5,889 nt of DNA from an uncultured Solobacterium sp. (GTDB lineage Bacteria; Bacillota_I; Bacilli_A; Erysipelotrichales; Erysipelotrichaceae). A program made the position numbers and the translations under genes. The notes under the pieces were generated by a model. That model was not told where the DNA came from. It did no database searches and saw only the letters and a list, made by a program, of their open reading frames with translations. Numbering within the stretch: position 1 is the stretch's first letter; every line of letters starts with the position of its first letter. Below are positions 1-4,758 of the stretch, one piece after another. The DNA lies in contig CAJOLG010000146.1 of the NCBI GenBank assembly GCA_905235315.1, forward strand, positions 1-5,889, in the 5' to 3' direction.

Positions 1-11
1 AAACTGTGCTG

Positions 12-25
12 TACTGAAATCAGTA
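12..25. repeat. Short perfect inverted repeat upstream of the first gene
   Basis: TACTGA-AA-TCAGTA is a 14-bp dyad with 6-bp arms and a 2-base centre, about 60 bp before the first start codon. That is a position where a repressor operator could sit. No convincing -35/-10 pair is visible in bases 1-86, so a regulatory role is only inferred. A 6-bp arm dyad can also occur by chance. Confidence 0.25.
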
Positions 26-86
26 TCAGGATTTGTAAAGAACAAATAAAGCGCATTCCATGGGTTCGTAAACGGAGGAATTAATC

Positions 87-983
87 ATGAATGCAGGTAC
101 CAGGATCATCTGCCGGGAGGGCACCGGCTTTCCGCTCGTGAAGATGTGGCTGCCGGATGACTGGCGGGAAAGCGTAACCGTAAATCCGAAAGTCATAACC
201 GGATCGGGGGAACCGGACTTTATTACCGTGACGGCCGTTTCCAGAGATCGGTGTTCAAAGATTACCTGGCAGAGCTCATTTCACTATCGGGATGACTATC
301 TTTCCGAACAGACAGACTGTACCGACAGCTACGGAAACATGCGGCGGCGGTTTCTCACGGCAGAGGAATTCATTGATTACCTGGCTTCCCGGGATTTCAA
401 CAGAGACTGTACCGATGTAACGGTGTTCCTTGAAAAGGACTGGGACAACAACCGGGCGCATTTTGATCAGTTTCTGAAAGATACGGTATCTTATTCCGGC
501 AATGATCCCTACACGGCAATCGGAGATGTCTACTGTCACGGCATGCAGAGGGGGTATGCCTACCGGTACCGGGGAATGCCGCGGAAACGGCTGTATTCCC
601 TTGCGGTCAAAGCAGTGGAGTATGCCTACTGGGCACCTGTGCCCGACAGTATCGTGCGCTCCCTGGATGACCCGTCCATGGCATCCGCTGCCGAAGCGGT
701 TCTGGAACAGTTTCCCAATGCGCGGTATGACCGGCAGAAGAATGAATGGGTCTATACGATTGCCTGGTTCCGCGACTGGCGGATCGACCAGCGCATCATA
801 ATGGATACCCCGGAAGACCGGTTTGACGACCTGCGTCAGACCGTGCTCCGTCCGGTGGTTTCCCATGGCGTTTACTATACGGATGAACTTCGTGCAGCTA
901 CCGCAGAAACGCAGCGGCGCATCAATGAAGAAAACCGGATCAAGCGGGAGATGTACCGGAAAAACGCCCTGCAGCACCTATAA
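87..983 (+). CDS. Unrecognised 298-aa soluble protein, first gene of a SUKH operon
   Basis: I do not recognise the family. The start is well supported: GGAGG at 74-78 lies 8 bases before the ATG. There is no signal peptide or membrane segment, so a cytoplasmic location is likely. The N-terminal third (about residues 5-65) looks beta-rich, with a GTGFPLVKMWLP stretch near residues 12-23 and a WQSSFHYRDDY stretch at 61-71. The middle (about 85-210) looks mainly helical and rich in aromatic residues. Residues 216-236 carry a Trp/Arg-rich patch (NEWVYTIAWFRDWR), and the tail (about 265-298) is a charged, Arg-rich helix that could be a coiled coil. Four cysteines (9, 57, 78, 108) are scattered and a fifth is at 150; no zinc-ribbon pattern is seen. 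It lies 109 bp before a SUKH-family gene on the same strand. SUKH proteins are often immunity or partner-binding proteins, so a functional link is possible, but no toxin domain or catalytic motif is recognisable. Confidence 0.85.
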   Translation: MNAGTRIICREGTGFPLVKMWLPDDWRESVTVNPKVITGSGEPDFITVTAVSRDRCSKITWQSSFHYRDDYLSEQTDCTDSYGNMRRRFLTAEEFIDYLASRDFNRDCTDVTVFLEKDWDNNRAHFDQFLKDTVSYSGNDPYTAIGDVYCHGMQRGYAYRYRGMPRKRLYSLAVKAVEYAYWAPVPDSIVRSLDDPSMASAAEAVLEQFPNARYDRQKNEWVYTIAWFRDWRIDQRIIMDTPEDRFDDLRQTVLRPVVSHGVYYTDELRAATAETQRRINEENRIKREMYRKNALQHL

Positions 984-992
984 GGAAAGTGC

Positions 993-1202
993 ATGACAGC
1001 GGCCCGGGAAACCCGGACCCGGGCATTGTATATGGTATTATTGTTATATATATATTTATTGTTATATATATATCTGCAGGAGGACACGGAATATGACCGC
1101 ATTTCAGGGAAAGGACTTTACAGGATTCTGGGAGACCACCCCTTATTCAGAAAGCCATTATCGGGAAATCAGACCCGATGTACAGTTGATTACAGAGATT
1201 GA
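993..1202 (+). CDS. Possible small membrane-protein ORF in the intergenic gap (uncertain)
   Basis: A 69-codon ORF begins 9 bases after the stop of the preceding gene. AAGGAAAG at 982-989 could act as a Shine-Dalgarno for its ATG. Residues 12-28 (LYMVLLLYIYLLLYIYL) form a strongly hydrophobic, membrane-spanning-like stretch encoded by the perfect 18-bp tandem duplication, which reads in frame as LLLYIY twice. The N-terminus before it is Arg/Thr-rich (three Arg). After residue 34 the ORF runs through the start of the SUKH gene in another frame (overlap 1093-1202), so that tail is probably non-functional or absent. The hydrophobic stretch may simply reflect translation of AT-rich regulatory DNA. 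I list it because start, Shine-Dalgarno and in-frame repeat coincide, but I think it more likely not a conserved protein. Confidence 0.2.
   Translation: MTAARETRTRALYMVLLLYIYLLLYIYLQEDTEYDRISGKGLYRILGDHPLFRKPLSGNQTRCTVDYRD
1002..1024 (+). other. GC-rich intergenic hairpin
   Basis: GCCCGGG (1002-1008) pairs perfectly with CCCGGGC (1018-1024) around a 9-base loop. It starts 18 bases after the stop codon of the first gene. No T-tract follows directly; the next stretch is AT-rich but mixed. It is therefore not a classic rho-independent terminator. It could stabilise the upstream mRNA end or reduce read-through into the SUKH gene. It also lies inside the possible small ORF starting at 993. Confidence 0.5.
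1038..1073 (+). repeat. Perfect 18-bp tandem duplication, AT-rich
   Basis: TTATTGTTATATATATAT occurs twice with no spacer (1038-1055 and 1056-1073) and no mismatch. The block has only two G/C bases in 36, in sharp contrast with the ~50% G+C surroundings. It ends 19 bases before the SUKH start codon, immediately upstream of that gene's AGGAGG. A TTGTTA (1041-1046) and a TATATA (1063-1068) are 16 bases apart across the two copies. The duplication may therefore form a promoter for the downstream genes, and copy-number change could alter it. That reading is an inference. Confidence 0.85.
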
Positions 1203-1599
1203 GGCGGAACTCGGATACCGGTTTCCGGATGCCTATGTGGATCTGATGCGCCGGCAGAACGGCGGACTTTTGAACCACCAGTTCTTCCCGTTTGAAGGGG
1301 AGGAGGAAGCCGGCATTTTCGTTACCGGCATTATGGGAATCGGCCGTACAAAGATGTATTCCCTGTGCGGTGTATTCGGCAGCCGGTACTGGATCCGGGA
1401 ATGGGGCTATCCCCCGATCGGAATTGTCATTGGTCAGACCCCTTCCGCCGGACACCAGCTGATCTTCATGGATTATCGTGAATGCGGCAGTACAGGAGAA
1501 CCTTCGGTTGTTCTGGTTGATCAGGAAGCGAATTATAAAATCACAGAACTGGCGCCGGATTTTGAATCCTTTATCCGGGGCCTGAGGAAAAAACAGTGA
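1093..1599 (+). CDS. SMI1/KNR4 (SUKH) family protein
   Basis: This is a 168-aa cytoplasmic protein of the SMI1/KNR4 superfamily, about usual length for a single-domain member. The start follows a strong AGGAGG (1078-1083) by 9 bases. Family hallmarks are visible in order: an N-terminal helix leading to ELGYRFPDAYVDLMRRQNGG (residues 39-58), the WGYPPIGIVIG strand region (104-114), the SAGHQLIFMDYREC segment (118-131), and the C-terminal EPSVVLVDQE then the APDFESFIRGL helix (136-164). Members of the family include immunity proteins of bacterial polymorphic toxin systems and the yeast cell-wall regulator Smi1, but many chromosomal bacterial copies have no known partner. No recognisable toxin gene is adjacent; the preceding gene is unassigned. 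The stop overlaps the next start (GTGA), so translation is probably coupled. The exact target is unknown. Confidence 0.93.
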   Translation: MTAFQGKDFTGFWETTPYSESHYREIRPDVQLITEIEAELGYRFPDAYVDLMRRQNGGLLNHQFFPFEGEEEAGIFVTGIMGIGRTKMYSLCGVFGSRYWIREWGYPPIGIVIGQTPSAGHQLIFMDYRECGSTGEPSVVLVDQEANYKITELAPDFESFIRGLRKKQ

Positions 1600-2276
1600 A
1601 AAATGCCTCCCTCCTGAAGTCCGGGCTGATTCGCTTTTTCGCGGGTGTGGTTCTGGTTCTGCTTGGAGGGATTCTGTTTCTTTCGGCAGGCACATTCTCC
1701 TGGTTTAACGGATGGCTTTTTCTGGGGGTTCTGTTTATTCCCATGCTGGGAGCGGGAATTGTGATGTATTTCAAAGCACCGGATCTGCTCAGAAGCCGGC
1801 TGTCAATGAAGGAAACGGAAGATGAACAGAAACAGGTGATCGGGTTCAGCGGGCTTCTGTTTATCGCGGTATTTGTGCTGGCCGGTCTGAATGAACGGTT
1901 CCACTGGACATCCCTGCCGAAGGGGCTGGTATATGCCTCCGTTGTACTCTTCCTTCTCGGATATCTTCTGTTTGCGGAAGTACTGCGGGAAAACCGGTAT
2001 CTTTCACGCGTGGTCGAAGTGCAGGAAGGGCAGCAGGTGGTGGACACCGGGCTGTACGGGATTGTGCGTCATCCGATGTATCTGGCGACCGTGATTCTTT
2101 TTTTCAGTATGCCGCTGATCCTGAACAGCTGGCCGTCCTTTGTGCTGATGCTGGGATATCTTCCGATTATCGCAAAGCGGATCCGCAATGAAGAAGCGGT
2201 TCTGGAAGAACAGCTGCCCGGCTATCGGGAATATAAGAAAAAAGTGACGTGCCGCCTGATTCCGTTTGTGTGGTAA
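1596..2276 (+). CDS. Isoprenylcysteine carboxyl methyltransferase-like integral membrane protein
   Basis: This 226-aa polytopic protein belongs to the ICMT/PEMT-like membrane methyltransferase superfamily. Hydrophobic segments lie at about residues 10-31, 38-59, 82-98, 110-128 and 163-192. The C-terminal SAM-binding signature is clear: TGLYGIVRHPMY (151-162, with the RHPMY motif), then a conserved Glu pair in RNEEAVLEEQLPGYREY (197-213) and the terminal RLIPFVW (220-226). Eukaryotic members methylate prenylated cysteine or phospholipids; bacterial homologues mostly have no established substrate, so only a SAM-dependent methyltransferase role at the membrane can be inferred. The start is GTG at 1596, overlapping the previous stop by four bases, with GAGG at 1584-1587 placed 8 bases upstream. 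It is the last gene of the unit and is followed by a strong terminator 26 bases later. Confidence 0.92.
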   Translation: MKNASLLKSGLIRFFAGVVLVLLGGILFLSAGTFSWFNGWLFLGVLFIPMLGAGIVMYFKAPDLLRSRLSMKETEDEQKQVIGFSGLLFIAVFVLAGLNERFHWTSLPKGLVYASVVLFLLGYLLFAEVLRENRYLSRVVEVQEGQQVVDTGLYGIVRHPMYLATVILFFSMPLILNSWPSFVLMLGYLPIIAKRIRNEEAVLEEQLPGYREYKKKVTCRLIPFVW

Positions 2277-2302
2277 ATCAGAAAACCGTCAGACATAAAG
2301 AA

Positions 2303-2329
2303 AGGGGAATCATTGATTCCCCTGTTTTT
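2303..2329. terminator. Bidirectional rho-independent terminator
   Basis: AGGGGAATC (2303-2311) pairs with GATTCCCCT (2315-2323) around a 3-base loop. On the plus strand it is followed by G and five T, ending the operon above. Read on the minus strand the same stem is followed by TTTCTTT, so it can also stop transcription coming out of the tRNA-Ala gene, whose 3' end is only 5 bases away. It serves the two convergent units. Confidence 0.92.
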
Positions 2330-2333
2330 ACAG

Positions 2334-2406
2334 TGGAGCTAAGGAGGATCGAACTCCTGACCCCCTGCTTGCAAAGCAGGTGCTCTCCCAGCTGAGCTAT
2401 AACCCC
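2334..2406 (-). tRNA. tRNA-Ala(TGC)
   Basis: This is a complete 73-nt cloverleaf read on the minus strand. The acceptor GGGGTTA pairs with TAGCTCC (G-T wobbles allowed), the D arm is TAGCTCAGCTGGGAGAGCA, the anticodon stem-loop is CCTGC-TTTGCAA-GCAGG with anticodon TGC at 2371-2373 (complement), and the T arm holds GTTCGATCC. The discriminator is A. The 3' CCA is not encoded (CTG follows), so it must be added by tRNA nucleotidyltransferase. It is co-transcribed after tRNA-Ile with a 26-base spacer. The Ile-GAT/Ala-TGC pair is the classic set of rRNA-operon spacers, but no rRNA is present here. Confidence 0.97.
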
Positions 2407-2432
2407 ATGTATATTTAATCCGAAGCATTCAG

Positions 2433-2506
<74 letters not shown>

Positions 2507-2527
2507 ATCTGCTTCAGACGCTTAATC

Positions 2528-2556
2528 ATATTACCAAAGGCATTTGGTAAAGTCAA
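2528..2556 (-). promoter_or_regulatory. Strong sigma-A-type promoter of the tRNA-Ile/tRNA-Ala unit
   Basis: On the minus strand TTGACT (2551-2556) is followed, after exactly 17 bases, by TAATAT (2528-2533). Both boxes are close to consensus. The predicted start is near 2521, leaving a ~15-base 5' leader to be removed by RNase P. The spacer is almost entirely occupied by a palindrome (see the inverted repeat entry). Confidence 0.88.
2531..2550. repeat. 20-bp inverted repeat inside the tRNA promoter spacer
   Basis: On the minus strand TTACCAAA-TGCC-TTTGGTAA has perfect 8-bp arms around a 4-base centre. It fills the -35/-10 spacer and overlaps three bases of the -10 box. Operators of dimeric repressors often look and sit like this, which would make the tRNA unit regulated; that function is an inference. 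A hairpin role is unlikely because the element lies upstream of the transcription start. Confidence 0.6.
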
Positions 2557-2560
2557 TCAT

Positions 2561-2598
2561 AAAAACAGAGAATTTTTGAGAAAATTCTGACCCCTCTG
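2561..2598 (-). terminator. Rho-independent terminator of the phosphatase gene
   Basis: Read on the minus strand, AGAATTTT (2581-2588) pairs with AAAATTCT (2569-2576) around a 4-base loop. An outer CAGAG/CTCTG pairing (2594-2598 with 2566-2570) is an alternative. Five T follow at 2565-2561. It lies about 100 bases past the phosphatase stop codon and ends 4 bases before the -35 box of the tRNA promoter, so it insulates that promoter from read-through. Confidence 0.8.
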
Positions 2599-2696
2599 TG
2601 AACCCTCCAAACCATCGTTTTTCAGCGCGGATTCAAAGCCCGCGGTGCGGTAACGGTTCTGCGGGGACAGCGGGGCCATTGCGGTTCCGGATGAAT
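2599..2696 (-). other. 3' untranslated region of the phosphatase mRNA, no gene seen
   Basis: This GC-rich stretch lies between the phosphatase stop codon and its terminator. Only a weak hairpin is visible (CCGCG/CGCGG, bases 2640-2644 with 2626-2630, 9-base loop), with no T-tract behind it. Open frames on the opposite strand here continue into the reverse of the phosphatase gene and show no ribosome binding site or family motif. Confidence 0.5.
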
Positions 2697-3854
2697 TCAG
2701 GCGCCCGTAAATACCCGGCGCATTGTATCAATCTGTTCGTCGGTGAGACCGCCTTTCTGAAAGAATACCCGGGCCCGTTCTTCCAGGTTCACGGTTTTCA
2801 GATCTTCGTTCTCCTGTACTTCAAACATGATTTCCATGATCGGATCGAACGAGGTTTCGATTGCGGCACGGCGCTGTTCCGGTGATGATTCTTCGGTCAT
2901 ACCGTAATAGTTTTCGTACGTTTTCATATAATCCGCAAGCAGTTCCTCATAGTCCGCTCCGCAAAGCGCTTCGATCAAGGCAGCGCAATACCCGGTGCGG
3001 TCTTTTCCTTCGGTGCAGAAGAAGAGGTAGGGGCCTTCTTCCTGAATCATATTGTAAAGCGCATTGGAGAGATCGGTATGGAACGCATCCGATGCGGGAT
3101 TGACACCAAGCCCGATCACATGCATGGACCCTGCCTCATAAAGCCGGTCAAAGTAATCGGAATGCCAGGTATCTGCGGCCCGGAAGCCGGCGAGGGATTC
3201 CTCTGTGTCGGAGAAGTCGAGAACCGTACGGATTCCGTACTGCTCTGCGAGATCATCGACAACGTCCGCCCGGTTCATGGAACTGTTGGTCATGGTGGCG
3301 GAACGGAAGACAAGATCCGGTGCGATATTTCCGCCGGAAAGCGGCCGGAAGTTTGCGAAGATCTCCGGACTCGGGTAATCGTTGATGTCATCGGAGTGGG
3401 ACTGGGCAAAGGTCTTCTGTTCGTTGAGATACCTGCCGCGCTCCTTTAACCGGAACGATACGGTTTCTCCTTCCTGAAAGCCGTAGTAATCCCAGCTTCC
3501 TTCTCCGAGGTTCAGTGCGATATTGATGCCGGGAAGACCCGGATAGGCAACCGCCACAATATGATTCGGCTTTACATAATAGCCGTCATGAAAGGGAACA
3601 TCATCCAGTACGAGACCGCTGCCGAAGGTAAGCGTAAGGCTGTCGCCGAACGCGAAGCCGAGCCTGTTCATTTCTTCCAGACTGATCTGCGCCGTCGATG
3701 ACCGGAAGACCGGATCCATTTCCAGGGGAATATCCTCTGTCTCAGGAATCTGCGCAGGTTCCTCTGAGACGGGTTCTTCCGGGGAGGTGGCTGTTCCGCA
3801 GGCAGATAATGCGGCACAGCCGGCCAGCAGTAACGTAAATAATATATTTCTCAT
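2697..3854 (-). CDS. Secreted lipoprotein tyrosine/dual-specificity-type phosphatase
   Basis: This 385-aa protein is predicted to be exported and lipid-anchored outside the cytoplasmic membrane. The N-terminus MRNILFTLLLAGCAALSAC has two possible lipoboxes, LAGC (Cys13) and LSAC (Cys19), followed by a Glu/Pro-rich linker to about residue 47. Residues 65-140 form a beta-rich accessory region with a PGLPG turn, of unknown role. The C-terminal phosphatase domain (about 165-310) shows the Y_phosphatase3-type pattern: LVFRSATM (181-188), then YGIRTVLDFSD (206-216), and the P-loop CTEGKDRTG (280-288) with catalytic Cys280 and Arg286 of a CX5R signature, then the downstream LLADYMKTYENYY. The usual His before the Cys is Phe279. 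Known relatives (MptpB and Listeria LipA type) act on phosphotyrosine or phosphoinositides; the substrate here is unknown. AGGAG at 3865-3869 is 10 bases before the ATG. It is monocistronic with its own promoter and terminator. Confidence 0.92.
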   Translation of the reverse strand: MRNILFTLLLAGCAALSACGTATSPEEPVSEEPAQIPETEDIPLEMDPVFRSSTAQISLEEMNRLGFAFGDSLTLTFGSGLVLDDVPFHDGYYVKPNHIVAVAYPGLPGINIALNLGEGSWDYYGFQEGETVSFRLKERGRYLNEQKTFAQSHSDDINDYPSPEIFANFRPLSGGNIAPDLVFRSATMTNSSMNRADVVDDLAEQYGIRTVLDFSDTEESLAGFRAADTWHSDYFDRLYEAGSMHVIGLGVNPASDAFHTDLSNALYNMIQEEGPYLFFCTEGKDRTGYCAALIEALCGADYEELLADYMKTYENYYGMTEESSPEQRRAAIETSFDPIMEIMFEVQENEDLKTVNLEERARVFFQKGGLTDEQIDTMRRVFTGA

Positions 3855-3880
3855 AGAATTTGATCTCCTGTTATGGGAAA

Positions 3881-3907
3881 ATTATAATCCGTTCGCAGAG
3901 GTTTCAA
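3881..3907 (-). promoter_or_regulatory. Probable promoter of the phosphatase gene
   Basis: On the minus strand a perfect TATAAT (3881-3886) is preceded by TTGAAA (3902-3907). The spacer is only 15 bases, short of the usual 17, so strength may be modest or an activator may help. The predicted start is near 3874, just upstream of the AGGAG. It is back to back with the promoter of the plus-strand gene at 3929-3958. Confidence 0.6.
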
Positions 3908-3928
3908 CACCCGCCCGGAAGAAATCCG

Positions 3929-3958
3929 TTTACGCATATGGAGAGAATCGGGTAGAAT
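3929..3958 (+). promoter_or_regulatory. Probable promoter of the COG2426 gene
   Basis: TTTACG (3929-3934) and TAGAAT (3953-3958) are 18 bases apart. The predicted transcription start is near 3965. This falls after the ATG codons at 3957 and 3960 and before the ATG at 3987, which supports 3987 as the true start codon. Confidence 0.5.
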
Positions 3959-3986
3959 GATGTGGCGTATACGGAGAACGGGGTTT

Positions 3987-4481
3987 ATGGAAAGTTTTAT
4001 CACCTGGTTTATGAATACGATCGGGCAGTATATTTCGAAAGAGATGGCGGTATTTCTCGTAAGTATGGTTCCGCTTGTGGAAGAGCGCGGCGGACTTCTT
4101 CTCGCCAGTATGCTGGGAATCCCGATGTGGCGGGGAATTCTGTTCTGTGTGCTCGGGAATATTCTGCCGATTCCGTTTATCCTTCTGTTTATCAAAAAGA
4201 TCTTTCACTGGATGGCAGATCACCATATGTCGAAGATCGTTGTAAAAATGGAAGAGAAGGCAAAGAAAAACAAACCCAAGATCGACAAATACGGACAGCT
4301 CGGGCTTACGCTGTTTGTCGGCATCCCGCTGCCGGGAACCGGCGCGTGGACCGGCGCGCTGGTCGCTTCCCTGTTTGATATGGATCTGAAACGCGCAAGC
4401 ATTTCGATTTTTCTGGGAATTATCCTTGCGGCAATTATCATGACAGCGGTTTCATACGGTGCGCTCGGCAGTCTGTTCTGA
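3987..4481 (+). CDS. COG2426 'small multidrug export' family membrane protein
   Basis: This 164-aa integral membrane protein matches the COG2426 (putative small multi-drug export protein) family in length and motifs. PLVEERGG (residues 29-36) and GIPLPGTGAWTGA (112-124) are its hallmarks. Hydrophobic segments are at about residues 20-42, 50-72, 104-128 and 136-158, with a basic, Lys-rich cytoplasmic-type loop at 82-102. The family name is not backed by strong functional data, and transport substrate and direction are unknown. An in-frame ATG at 3957 would add ten residues (MMWRIRRTGF). I prefer 3987 because GGAG (3973-3976) precedes it by 10 bases, family members begin close to this point, and a likely -10 box overlaps 3957. 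No terminator is seen after the stop; the promoter of the next RNA starts 9 bases later. Confidence 0.92.
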   Translation: MESFITWFMNTIGQYISKEMAVFLVSMVPLVEERGGLLLASMLGIPMWRGILFCVLGNILPIPFILLFIKKIFHWMADHHMSKIVVKMEEKAKKNKPKIDKYGQLGLTLFVGIPLPGTGAWTGALVASLFDMDLKRASISIFLGIILAAIIMTAVSYGALGSLF

Positions 4482-4489
4482 TTATCGGG

Positions 4490-4517
4490 TTTACTTTTGA
4501 TTATTTTGCGGTATAGT
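4490..4517 (+). promoter_or_regulatory. Promoter of the intergenic structured RNA
   Basis: TTTACT (4490-4495) and TATAGT (4512-4517) are separated by 16 bases. The predicted start is near 4523. No ribosome binding site followed by an ORF of recognisable family is found downstream before the terminator at 4711-4736, so the product is most likely RNA. Confidence 0.6.
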
Positions 4518-4522
4518 AGTAA

Positions 4523-4736
4523 CAAGCCAGTCGGCAGAACAGGAATGCTCTGAGGGGATTTGTAAAAGACTTGGCAGGGAGTTCGTTTTTATTCGCATTC
4601 AGGCAACAGTGCGGAAAGGGGTCCGCGCGCCGACCGGGATGTATGAAAACGAACGCGCGAATAACGCGGACATCGGGTCTGCTTCCTTATAGCATTGCGA
4701 TTCACCCCGGAAAGCTGCAGAGGCAGTTTTTCTTTT
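4523..4736 (+). ncRNA. Candidate ~215-nt structured noncoding RNA, family not assigned
   Basis: A transcript from about 4523 to the terminator would fold into a long rod. AATGCT (4544-4549) pairs with AGCATT (4691-4696). After a 2x2 internal loop, GAGG (4552-4555) pairs with CCTT (4685-4688). An asymmetric open region follows, then AGAC (4567-4570) with GTCT (4677-4680), and the perfect 9-bp GTTCGTTTT (4581-4589) with AAAACGAAC (4646-4654). Local hairpins are GTGCGGA/TCCGCGC (4609-4615 with 4622-4628) and CGCG-AATAA-CGCG (4656-4668). An alternative 7-bp pairing GTCCGCG/CGCGGAC (4621-4627 with 4665-4671) excludes both. Length, own promoter and terminator, and a rod with an internal open region are compatible with a 6S (SsrS)-type RNA, but I cannot confirm that. 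I saw no signature of tmRNA, RNase P, SRP RNA, T-box or common riboswitches. A leader controlling ispD is the main alternative. Confidence 0.55.
4711..4736 (+). terminator. Rho-independent terminator of the intergenic RNA
   Basis: AAAGCTGC (4711-4718) pairs with GCAGTTTT (4723-4730, one G-T pair) around the AGAG loop. The tract TTTTTCTTTT (4727-4736) follows. It sits just 8 bases before the extended -10 element of ispD, so it should separate the RNA from ispD transcription. Confidence 0.75.
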
Positions 4737-4743
4737 GTTCTGT

Positions 4744-4752
4744 TGTTATAAT
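4744..4752 (+). promoter_or_regulatory. Extended -10 promoter of ispD giving a predicted leaderless mRNA
   Basis: TGTTATAAT is a perfect extended -10 (TGnTATAAT). No good -35 is seen at the right distance, where the terminator stem lies, which fits extended -10 promoters. The seventh base after the -10 box is position 4759, the A of the ispD ATG. No Shine-Dalgarno occurs in 4738-4758. Both facts point to a leaderless transcript. Confidence 0.65.
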
Positions 4753-4758
4753 GAAATC

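Noticed and set aside
1002..1024. Rho-independent terminator after the first gene
   Set aside because: The stem is strong but no T-tract follows it, so I list it only as a hairpin.
1002..1073. CRISPR-like or mobile-element repeat
   Set aside because: There are only two abutting AT-rich copies with no spacers, no inverted terminal repeats and no transposase nearby.
2598..2885. Plus-strand ORF overlapping the 3' end of the phosphatase gene
   Set aside because: It is the reverse complement of a well-supported gene over most of its length, with no ribosome binding site or recognisable motif.
3957..3986. Upstream ATG start for the COG2426 gene
   Set aside because: It overlaps a likely -10 box, has no well-spaced Shine-Dalgarno, and adds a basic decapeptide that family members lack.
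4523..4736. SRP RNA, tmRNA, RNase P RNA or T-box leader
   Set aside because: I looked for their best-known conserved strings (such as the GGAAGSAGC loop of SRP or the T-box GGTACCGCG) and did not find them. A short CCGGGATGT resemblance to E. coli 4.5S RNA has no structural support.
4735..4758. TTG start eight codons upstream for ispD
   Set aside because: The added codons consist of the terminator tract and the TGTTATAAT promoter, and homologues start at the MLKYTALIVAAG position.
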